A DNA stretch of 64,000 bases, from contig SCFE01000026.1 of the NCBI GenBank assembly GCA_004352715.1, positions 2,251,054-2,315,053 on the forward strand, given 5' to 3'. Shown piece after piece: positions 22,962 to 32,781 of this stretch (position 1 is its first letter; the number at the start of each line of letters is the position of its first letter). Both the position numbers and the translations under genes were made by a program. A model generated the notes under the pieces. The model searched no databases. It was given only the letters and a program-made list of their open reading frames with translations, and was not told the DNA's origin. Source of the stretch: Hofstenia miamia (Eukaryota > Xenacoelomorpha > Acoela).

Positions 22962-25199
22962 TATATATACATATATATATATATACTAAAAATGCTAAAA
23001 TGTTTTTTAAAAAAGCAATTTATTGTAAATTTAGGTTTCTCAATTGGTATGAACTGAGCAGAAATGAAAAAGTTGAACTTTAGACATTTCAGTTATGAAT
23101 GTACTTATGAGCAAAATGCATATAACAAAGGATATTTTAATGTATTCAACTGAATTTTCTCAAACAGCAAAATTTAATAGTTCCAAGGATTGCTTTCAAT
23201 TTCAGGTGATTGGTTGGTCACAAAAGCTATTCAAAATAGCAAAAACTTAATAAAAAAGTCGAATCTCATCAAAGCGAAATAATATTTTGTCCTACGCTCT
23301 GAAGCAAAATGCTTTTAGTGTTTTTCTAGTTGATTTGAAAATTTTCTGCAATCGATTTCTTACTTCTAATTACGACACGTAACAATAATTATTAACTTTG
23401 GTTTTTAATTTTACCCTTTGATACACTTATTTTATAATTATATTATATAATGAATCCACTTCTTCATCAAATTTAAAATTTGAAAAATTTAGGAATTTTT
23501 GTATTAAAATGCATTAAAATAAAATTGTAGGCACCGCTTCTTAATTTTACCCTTTGATACAATTATTTTATAATTATAATGAATCGACTTGTCCTTAGCA
23601 GAAATAGTTACCACAATTCTAATAAAAATACAAATTTTATTTCTGATTTAACTAATATTCGAAATTTGTTAAGTGATAAAATTACTTTAGTAAATGAAAT
23701 TTGTGTATTAAAGCAAGCTTTTGGCTGTTTGATAAACAAGTTCTCCCGCCTACAAAAGAAGTCAGAATTGTCTACAATTTCTTGTTGTCAAAAATTACTA
23801 GGCAAGCATAGACCTGAGGTAAAGTTTAAATAGTTAAAATGTTTCTTATTTTAACGGATTATGATTCAAATAATTTCTTAGGTTTTCACTGTAAATATAA
23901 AAAAATGATTTACATGTCTACTATATTGCTGGAAACACTAGTAGATTAAGAAATTATTTTTGTGCACGAATTTATATAATTTACTGGAGGATTAAATTTA
24001 GACAAAGAGTCTCCAAGTCGCGCGAGTGCTTAATTGTAATTTAAAGAGTGAAATAAATTACTATTGCGATAAAAAATTAAACAATCGAAATAAATATGAA
24101 ATCCAATCAATCAACTTGTAATTGCTACGGCTTTCGAGGCTGATTGGTGTCAAGAAATGAGTGTTTAAGAAAACGATAACACGTGTAAATAACAATTGTC
24201 GTCATTCAGGAATATTCCCTCGAGGGAAAGATGTAAATTATCAAATTTGCACTAACGAAATATTGCGGACATCATAACAATGAGGAGATTTCCATTTTAC
24301 AAAGAAGGGACAATATAACATTTACGCTTCAAATTCCGGGAGAACGATTACATCAAATTTTAGTAAAATCAGCAATTACTTGAGATTACGTGTGAATTCA
24401 AAATTTTTGGATATTTATAATAATTATAATATTAATATAACAGAAATATTTGAGAGCAATGATTACATAAATTCCAATTTGCTATTATATAAAACTAAAG
24501 AACTACATATATAGCAAACGAAAATGTTCCATAGAAATTGGTATTGTGGGTTTGCATTTGACAAAAATGATTCATCGATCCTATATAATATATGTGATTT
24601 CAACAAAATTACGCAATATAAAACACGATATTTGTCTAAAATCTTCAACTTCTGTAGAAATGCGATACATTATTAGTGGTAGAATTATATATATATATAT
24701 ATATATTCTGCATCACACATTAAAAATTTAAAACTTGCAAAAAGTCAATAACTTAGGAATTTTTGTGTTAAAATGCATTAAAATGAATTTTTAGAGCAGA
24801 AATTCGAAATCGACTCGTAAATATTTGGGTAAGAAAAGCCATGACTTTAAGAGCGAAGCAAATCTACTACCATAGAGAATTTGCCACAATATTTGGTTGT
24901 TTATCAATTGTTTCGTACACTGACTGTTAGTTAAAAAGTTTTTATGTTTTCCGTAGTTTGTTAATATTTCTACTAATCGTAAAAATATATATATCTTTTT
25001 AATTCTAGTGCTTGAAATATATTGAATTTTTAAACATCCTCTATAACGACTTAATCTTATTTTACTATGAATTTCATTTATAGCACATTAAAAGTAAAAA
25101 AACGAATTCAACTATATTTATAAGCTACGTAAAGAAACTGAGAAAAATATATAAAGGAGATCTGGTTGAAGCATGCAAAAACAACCCCACGCGCAATTT
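22962..25199. repeat. Duplicated block C (matches block A)
   Basis: Runs from the TA tract after the single N to CGCGCAATTTTA, then a TA tract. Unlike block A it shows a clean arrangement. A segment of about 1.1 kb (23590-24706), ending in a TA tract, sits between AATGAATCGACTT and CTGCATCACACATT, which are contiguous in block A. That segment looks like an insertion that lacks about 35 left-end bases present in blocks A and B. Confidence 0.85.
23579..23833 (+). CDS. Unidentified repeated open frame (copy 3), 5' junction differs
   Basis: Identical to copies 1 and 2 from GTCCTTAGCAG onward. Its left end is fused to AATGAATCGACTT, which supplies an ATG (23579) that the other copies lack. The start is therefore a junction product and not evidence of a real N-terminus. 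Function unknown. Confidence 0.3.
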   Translation: MNRLVLSRNSYHNSNKNTNFISDLTNIRNLLSDKITLVNEICVLKQAFGCLINKFSRLQKKSELSTISCCQKLLGKHRPEVKFK

Positions 25200-25222
25200 T
25201 ATATATATATATATATATATAT

Positions 25223-26980
25223 AATCATATATATAATCGGGAAAGCTTAAGTTTAATTTGAATGTCTCATATGTAAAAATACTCAGTTCAAAATACTCAG
25301 TTCAAAATATTAGATAATTGCGGCTTAATTTAAAGTATGCTTAATGACATTATGGTCCTTCTAGTACTAGCGGATTGTTTGAGAGCAGAACATGAATTTA
25401 CAACTCGTAGTTCACAAACAATTTTTGCACCTCCCAATTAGTCTGGGTTTTTTGACCATGTATTGGAGGCTGAAGAGCTGTTTTGAACTATTTGATGTAT
25501 TCTTCTGTCTTCTACACTTGTTAAATCAACTGTATTCCTTTCTTTTGTTATCAGTGCTTCTCGTTTCAGTCAAAAATATACTAAAAATGATAGCCCCACC
25601 AGCTCTTCAATCAAACACCCTATTTGCCCATATTTTCTTTGAGAGCTGCGTTTTCAGCATTTATTTGAGACACTAGATGCCTTAGTAGGTGAAGAATTTT
25701 GGGAAAATAAAACATTCACATGCGAATAAGACAATTTAGGAAATATATGTTATCTAAACATCATATATGAATGGGTTAGTCAAAATTTTTTTTTTAGATA
25801 TATCGAAAATGAAACATGCATAACCTTTTCCTTAATCACTATTTTTCCACACCTTTAATATATTCAAAATATACTTAAGAATTTGTGTGCAGAAAACTAT
25901 ATTATTTTGAATATAAAATTATATAAAAATCTGGCATCTGTATAATGTTTATTCACTGAAGGATGACTGATTTCCATTTCTAAGACGCCACTGATTGGTT
26001 GAGGAAGAGAAATCATGGAAATGCGAGCTTTCAATTAATGCATTAGCTGTTTGTTTAAATCACCAGTGTGAATATTCGATCAACATCCGTATAAGTTTTC
26101 ACTACTGTATACGAAGTCCAAGGCATGATTAAGTCAATTATCGATTATGGTATTTACATGGTATTAATTTGGATCCATTTAATATGATCAATTTAAGACT
26201 TAACAGAAAATCTATCATGCAGATGAAAGTTACACAAATGTATATGCAACAATCAAAGGTTATCAAAATATCGAACACTCGATTAGGGTATAGTACAATA
26301 GTCAATAACCCCATCTTGTGCTTTTAATTGCTAAAAACTTCAGCAGAAATTCGTGATGAACCTCTAATACTTTAAGATACACAAAGCATATATTGCAATT
26401 GCAAGGTATATTGAAGATCCAAGATCTTCCTGTACTTATGGTACTTTATGTGTAGATCTGAACATCTAACATTTCAAATGAATGTGCATGTAATTCCAAA
26501 TATTGGTGAGTAGACTAAATTATGTAAAAACTTCTTAAAAATTTAAACATTCTGCAACTGGCAGTAAAACACCTCCAAATAAGGAAAAAAATTCAAACCC
26601 TCTTAGTCAGAACCACTTCAGGTACTAAGTTTTTTCAGAAAACACATATAGCAACAAGCACTGCATAATGATAAACTTATCGACATCCAATTTTTGCTTC
26701 ATGCAGGTAAGCAAAACTCTAGTTTTCCTACTCTTTGGTAGAAAGTACAAATGGACGAATACCAAAAATTAATCTCCGTAAAATTTTCTTCGAATCTGAA
26801 CAAAAACATTTAAAAACATTACATAAAACGTGTTAAACCGTTTTTAAAGCACCCTATGTTTTAAGTATGCCACGCATAGCTATTCGAACAAAAAAATGAC
26901 AAATAATGGAATATTTGACTCAGTTAGTATTTTTTTTATATAAAACTAAAAAAATAATTTTGCGTCAATCAATTTTTTGC
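25223..26980. other. AT-rich stretch, no gene identified
   Basis: A 94-codon plus-strand frame at 25392-25676 is hydrophobic (Leu/Phe-rich) but is probably the complement of an older minus-strand coding relic. The minus strand there contains SQINAENAALKENMGK and RRIHQIVQNSSSASNTW pieces broken by stops. Neither is recognised. Confidence 0.5.
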
Positions 26981-26983
26981 TTA

Positions 26984-27658
26984 CCGTAAAATCCGAGGTA
27001 TAAGACTTCTCATAATCAAACTGCAGCCCCAAACTTAAGGAGAGGTCTTATACGCCTGTTGCTTCAGAGCCTGTTGAAATTGTTCGTGATGAAGGAATTA
27101 CACGTTCAGAGTTATGATCAGAAAGTCCAGTAACATCAAAGTCACTTTGAACAATCTGAATGCACTTGCTCTAGCTCGGAATCTTCCAAATCCACATTCT
27201 GATACTCGACATTGTCATCAATTTCATCTCCGGATTCTCCTTGATAATCACTCAACTCAAGTAAGAACTCAGAGCAAATTGCAGCATTACGGCGAGGCCG
27301 TCCTTTGGAACTCATTACATCACCTTAAATTGATATTCACCGGATTATAAACCAGAAGAAATTGTGCGAATTTTGACAAATAAACGGCAAAAGGTGTTAT
27401 TCACTGTCAAATTGAGTGCTTCGGCCTTCTAAGGTAGAAGATTACACAAAAAATTGTGCATTACACTTACTGAACACTGTATGCTGTTTTATTGTTGGTT
27501 GACAAGAAACATTAAAAGTCGTATGAGGTGTATAAAACATGTACCAACAAAGTTATTTAAGGTGCAATACCCACCTGCGGTCAAAATGACCACTCCCGTC
27601 CTTCTAGTTTTAAAGGTGGTCTCATACGCTTAGTGGTCTTAAACCCCGGATTTTATGG
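26984..27658. mobile_element. TA-flanked non-autonomous element of Tc1/mariner-pogo type, 675 bp
   Basis: The left end CCGTAAAATCCGAGGTATAA and the inverted right end (read inward CCATAAAATCCGGGGTTTAA) differ at only a few positions. Each is bordered by TA (26982-26983 and 27659-27660). Both ends also carry inward copies of GGTCTTATACGC-like sequence. TA duplication and CCGTAAAATCC-type ends suggest a pogo or related Tc1/mariner group. The interior lacks a full transposase but holds a 57-codon minus-strand frame. Confidence 0.75.
27142..27315 (-). CDS. Small acidic open frame inside the pogo-type element
   Basis: From an ATG at 27315 the minus strand encodes 57 codons beginning MSSKGRPRRNAAICSEF, followed by a strongly acidic tail with DEIDD, DLEDSELE and a final CSK. 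GRPRR is reminiscent of an AT-hook or a basic nuclear signal. A basic start followed by an acidic stretch can occur at the termini of transposase proteins. It lies wholly within the 675-bp element and may be the surviving first or last part of its transposase. No catalytic residues are present. Unrecognised family. Confidence 0.35.
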   Translation of the reverse strand: MSSKGRPRRNAAICSEFLLELSDYQGESGDEIDDNVEYQNVDLEDSELEQVHSDCSK

Positions 27659-27660
27659 TA

Positions 27661-29225
27661 GCCATAAAATACAAATTTTGAATTTTTCTAGCAACACAAA
27701 CTAAAAACACTTTTTCACAATTCGCTCATAATTATTCTAGATTAGTAAAAATTTATCGTTAAAAAAGATTCAATTTTAAAAAACCTGATGAATATTCTGG
27801 AACTACGGATCAATATTATTTCTTCAGGGGCTGAACTGAGGTCTTTCCTTTAAAAAATTTAAATTTCTTAAATTTAAAAAATATTTGATGGAAAATGAAG
27901 GACCCTCCCTGACAATTCTTTGGCGGTGGCCTCCAGCCTTCCCAGGCACCCCTGTTCCTTAGGCTCTGAGACTATTTGAAGCTCCCTACAAATGACTTCT
28001 TCAGTTCAAGACTTCCTAAACGCAAATGAATTGTTTTCAAAATAACGCTTTAGAGAATACTTTTGGAGCTTTGGATACGAGCTCCCATGACTGCTATTGA
28101 AGTTGCATTTCTAAATTAAACAAAAACATTCAATATTTTCACTTTTTATATTCGAATAAATGGATATTAATTAAAAATAAAGAAAATGAAGAATATTTTT
28201 TCTAAGAAATAGGTTAGAAGCTTAATTCTGTTAAAACTGTTCAAAATCAATGATTATTGAACTTTTTTGTAAAGCACGATAAAGTTGAGAGGATACTGAG
28301 TTTCCTGATTTAACATTATTGAGTCATTTGAAGTTTGTAGACAGGTAAACTGAATCAAAGCTTTGAAGAAGGATCAAATAAATCTGGAGTCACCCAGACT
28401 ACTCTTTCTGAATATGAAACAACAATTAACATGTTGTGTAGTTCGAGCTTCCAACATTTTAAAATATACACTGTAAAAATTCATTCCTGAAAAGATTCAA
28501 TTTAGTTCAGGAAAGTGAATGCTTGGTGAGCCTTACAAATTCGAAATTGAGTAAATATTTTAACAGTAATTAAATTTTCAGTTTTCAAGGAGACATGTAA
28601 TAAATTTGTAACATCGACGAAAAGTCGTTTCAATACGATTTTCGCAGTCTATATAATCTCAAAGCATTCGGTTGCAGCGATTTACTCAAAAAACACATTT
28701 AGAACTCGCAAGTTACATTTTGATACTGAGTGTACTTTGGAAGAATACAAGAATATTCCCATCCAATTTTCAAATTTTCAAAACCACGCAAAACTCACGA
28801 ACGTACATATTTCCGCAAAGACTCGAAATTGAAAAATATTTCTTAGCCATGGTAATATTCGCAGACAAGATAACACAAAAGCAGATTATGCTGTTGTTAA
28901 ATTTGTATTCAATAAAGTAAGTTTGAAGACTAGTTTTTAGGGGCAATTATATTCCACTAATTTGCAACAATGATATCAGCGTCTTTTAGAACACTCAATT
29001 GATTAGCACGCCTCCTACCGGTGAACTAATAAGATTCGTTTTCAAATATGGGCTGTACTTCATCTGTTCCTGATATCTACACATTAATTCTAGAATTTTT
29101 GAATAGTTTCATTTAATCTAGTTTCTTAGAAATTGGGCATCGCAACTTTTAATTAATACAACCAATGGAAATACATCCTCATCTTTATCCATTTTTAATT
29201 CTTCCTCATCGTCATCTTCATCAAC
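27661..29225. other. AT-rich stretch, no gene seen
   Basis: No recognisable gene, RNA or bounded repeat. Confidence 0.6.
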
Positions 29226-29256
29226 ATCATCATCATCATCATCATCATCATCGTCG

Positions 29257-29303
<47 letters not shown>
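29226..29303. repeat. (CAT)n trinucleotide microsatellite with CT-rich flank
   Basis: About 78 bases of CAT/ATC with two CGT interruptions, followed by TCTTCC-type pyrimidine repeats to about 29328. It yields poly-His on one strand and poly-Asp on the other, with no other protein features. Confidence 0.95.
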
Positions 29304-29734
29304 TTCCTCTTCTTCTTCCTCCTCTTCCCAAAAAAATGTTAAAAACAAAATCCTAGGATGTTATAGCAAAAAATCATAGTCATGTAAATCAAAATTATTT
29401 ATATTTAAGAAACAACACCAATGGTTGCACTCCAAAAATAGCATTCTACTTTTTCATGGTTTATACAATATGACCATTTTATATATGTAGACAATTTATT
29501 AAAGACTGATTAAACATTAGGCATCCCTTGTGGAAGATAGAACTATAGTTGAAAATAATATATATTTCCCAGCACATCTACACAATTTTTTAAAAGTACC
29601 ATTTCAAATGCCTTTGATAAGCATTGTGCATAGCGACCCGGAAAAACTCAAAATTGCTGATTAGTCTATCTGTTTTGTAGTTTTGTGAACATAATTTCTT
29701 AAAAACTTCTTAAGTTAATATATATATATATATN

Positions 29735-30690
29735 CAGTATTATTTCACATTTGAAGAAATCATCGTTGAAGTATAATCAAATTACTACTCATAAAATCAA
29801 TTAGAATCGTTTTTGTTTTCTATAAACTATGCGACTTAAAATTAATCAAAATGAAATTCGAATAAAAAATTCAAACAATTTTAAAATATTACTTAAATAA
29901 AAGGTAAACTTTTCTAAAACTGTAATTCATTTTCCGTCTTCTGAAAGTTTATATATTCCGCTTTTGAGTATTCGCGATAGATCAAATACCGCTCTTTAAC
30001 AGAATTGATTTTAGAATACAATCTCCAATTATGGATCATACTTGTTTTTCTAGATTCGGTCAGACCGTTTTCGGGGCGGATTATTGCATTTGGCCGCAAC
30101 CGGTCATGACATAAATGAAAGCACTTTTAACGGCTGTGCTAATATTCTCCGACAGCAACCGCCCATGAACTGTGACAATGAAACCACGACCGGCCGTGGC
30201 CAGGTTCACGGCCGCCTGTAACCTGCCGTACCCTACGACTGAATTCGCAAAGTCCTAGAGCGTATCTATTTTGTCATTACTAAGATTTCTTTGTAATATT
30301 GTTATTTAAAAAATTAGATACGCACAGAGGTTATTAAAGCTCCATAAATGTTGCGTATAAAGGAAAAATGTCTAATGCATGCAATAAAATATTATTTAAA
30401 AATGAATGCTACAAAGAAAAATAAATAACGTACTTAATGCTCCCCTTCCGTCGTCTTTGAGGTTCCGCTTCTGGAGAAGGAATGCTTCCTAAACATAAAT
30501 GCTTAAGTGCGACAGTTTTTTTAAATATAAATTAAAACAAAAGAATTTCCTACTATAATAATAGATAATGGAACAATTTATCAAATACTAACTTTCTTAA
30601 TATTGATAAAAATGTCTGAAATATTTTTGAAAGTACGATTTGGAATGGTCCAGACTTGTCAACGAGCCAAGCCTAACTTGCACAAAATTT
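29735..30690. repeat. Tandem duplication, first copy
   Basis: Nearly identical to 30765-31701. I see three single-base differences (for example CAGACC/CAGACA and GTACCC/GTGCCC) and a 19-base difference in length near 29775-29800. The copy is bounded by single Ns at 29734 and 30691. It contains a CpG-rich patch (30080-30245) with GACCGGCCGTGGCC, unlike the rest of the window. A truncated GGCTC MITE begins at 30651. No gene recognised. Confidence 0.9.
30651..30690 (-). mobile_element. GGCTC MITE, fragment cut by a single N
   Basis: Starts CAGACTTGTCAACGAGCC as in the copy at 31662 and has the same GAATGGTC before it. It ends at the N. It is the same insertion as the next copy, carried by the tandem duplication. 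Confidence 0.85.
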
Positions 30691-30764
30691 NTTTTTCAAT
30701 GAGACTTTAATAAATGTATAAACTAACTTAAAAATGTAATATTTTGCTTGTTCATAATCCTTAA

Positions 30765-31701
30765 CAGTATTATTTCACATTTGAAGAAATCATCGTTGAA
30801 GTATATTCAAATTAGAATCGTTTTTGTTTTCTATAAACTATGCGACTTAAAATTAATCAAAATGAAATTCGAATAAAAAATTCAAACAATTTTAAAATAT
30901 TACTTAAATAAAAGGTAAACTTTTCTAAAACTGTAATTCATTTTCCGTCTTCTGAAAGTTTATATATTCCGCTTTTGAGTATTCGCGATAGATCAAATAC
31001 CGCTCTTTAACAGAATTGATTTTAGAATACAATCTCCAATTATGGATCATACTTGTTTTTCTAGATTCGGTCAGACAGTTTTCGGGGCGGATTATTGCAT
31101 TTGGCCGCAACCGGTCATGACATAAATTAAAGCACTTTTAACGGCTGTGCTAATATTCTCCGACAGCAACCGCCCATGAACTGTGACAATGAAACCACGA
31201 CCGGCCGTGGCCAGGTTCACGGCCGCCTGTAACCTGCCGTGCCCTACGACTGAATTCGCAAAGTCCTAGAGCGTATCTATTTTGTCATTACTAAGATTTC
31301 TTTGTAATATTGTTATTTAAAAAATTAGATACGCACAGAGGTTATTAAAGCTCCATAAATGTTGCGTATAAAGGAAAAATGTCTAATGCATGCAATAAAA
31401 TATTATTTAAAAATGAATGCTACAAAGAAAAATAAATAACGTACTTAATGCTCCCCTTCCGTCGTCTTTGAGGTTCCGCTTCTGGAGAAGGAATGCTTCC
31501 TAAACATAAATGCTTAAGTGCGACAGTTTTTTTAAATATAAATTAAAACAAAAGAATTTCCTACTATAATAATAGATAATGGAACAATTTATCAAATACT
31601 AACTTTCTTAATATTGATAAAAATGTCTGAAATATTTTTGAAAGTACGATTTGGAATGGTCCAGACTTGTCAACGAGCCAAGCCTAACTTGCACAAAATT
31701 T
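30765..31701. repeat. Tandem duplication, second copy
   Basis: The second copy of the unit at 29735-30690. This copy continues past the MITE into unique sequence. The spacer between copies (30692-30764) is AT-rich. Confidence 0.9.
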
Positions 31702-31753
31702 AAGCGAGCCGAGCCGAGCCGAGCTTGAAAATGTCGGCTCGTTGACAAGTCTG
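31662..31753 (-). mobile_element. GGCTC hAT-type MITE, 92-bp miniature with exact 8-bp duplication
   Basis: Both ends are complete (CAGACTTGTCAACGAGCC and GGCTCGTTGACAAGTCTG), with GAATGGTC on each side (31654-31661, 31754-31761). Only 92 bp remain, essentially two ends plus one GGCTC array, against about 360 bp in full copies. The central 250 bases or so are deleted, giving an almost fully palindromic element. Confidence 0.93.
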
Positions 31754-31761
31754 GAATGGTC

Positions 31762-32631
31762 ATCACTTGACGTAGAAGGAAATTTTCAGCTGCTTCAAAA
31801 ATTCCGGCAGGATGGCCTTTCACTGTTTACAAATCTGGTCAAAATAAGGCTGTTAATTGGGAAAACAATAGTCTGTTCCAGCTCTATGTCTGATATTCTG
31901 GCAGATTAATTTAAAGAACTGCATAAATCCGTTTTGTTAGTAAATTTTGAAGCCATATATAAAATCGTTTTGTACCTAGTCCACCCAAAATTTGAAGTGG
32001 ACAAATATGCTATTTATTGTAATAAAATCGTTTGTGTCATTGTTACACCATACGATATTTACACAATTGTAAATTCAGCGCTTTATGGAGATGTAGCAAG
32101 CTACTTTAAAGCGTTTATTGTAATCGATGTTTTATATAATTTAATAGATTGCAGATAGGAAAGACTGTTGTCGATTTTCCACTAAAATATGCAGAACAAT
32201 GTCTACGAGCAACACCGCCACTTAATCTTAGTGGCAATCAGACGCCGCTGTTTCAGTAAATTGCATTGCGCGTATTTTTAAGGAATTGCAACTAAAGTTT
32301 CTCCACAAAAATGGGCAATCAAATTTTTAAGTAAAAAATTTTAAGCGTGTAAAAATATTTGCAGGTGATGCGTTCAATTTTATGTGCAATATAATCAAGT
32401 GAATTTCATGAAGGATTTCTTTTATTTAAAAATATTACAATATATAATTTCCAAATACTTTAATTTTACAATACAATTTTTTAAACATGAAAATCTCTTG
32501 CAATTTGGTTAGGTTATGCTATAAGTAAATATAATTTCAATGTAATGCTAATTTATAACTATTCTGTTAGCAATTTCTGCCAAATACACTAAAAGTAAAA
32601 TTTTTTACAAAATTAAGCCAATTAATTTCTA
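31762..32631. other. AT-rich stretch, no gene identified
   Basis: A 74-codon plus frame (31934-32158) is present but not recognised. Confidence 0.5.
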
Positions 32632-32694
32632 AAGGCCTGTCTTAACTACACGATTTAATCGGCCTGGCTTAATCGTGTATTCAAGATAGGCCTT
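32632..32694. repeat. 63-bp near-perfect palindrome
   Basis: AAGGCCTGTCTTAACTACAC pairs with GTGTATTCAAGATAGGCCTT on the other side of a centre reading CGATTTAATCGGCCTGGCTTAATC shortened here to its arms GATTTAA/TTAATC. Only about four mismatches occur over each 28-base arm. As RNA it would form a long hairpin. It could be a tiny MITE or a foldback. Confidence 0.85.
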
Positions 32695-32748
32695 AAAAGA
32701 AAAAAATAAAAAAACCAAAAGTCAAATTGAATAATCGAAACAGACCAT

Positions 32749-32768
32749 GGCCATCTTTAAAGATGGCC
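32749..32768. repeat. 20-bp perfect palindrome between direct repeats
   Basis: GGCCATCTTTAAAGATGGCC is perfectly self-complementary. The sequence GAAACAGACCA lies on both sides (32737-32747 and 32771-32781), giving the shape of a small insertion with an 11-base duplication. It lies 55 bases right of the 63-bp palindrome. Confidence 0.85.
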
Positions 32769-32781
32769 TTGAAACAGACCA

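Noticed and set aside
25392-25676. 94-codon hydrophobic plus-strand open frame
   Set aside because: No recognisable membrane protein or signal peptide. The complementary strand has equally good broken pieces, and neither matches a known family.
29118-29356. Open frames with poly-Asp (minus) and poly-His (plus)
   Set aside because: They are translations of a CAT/ATC microsatellite, with no other protein features on either side.
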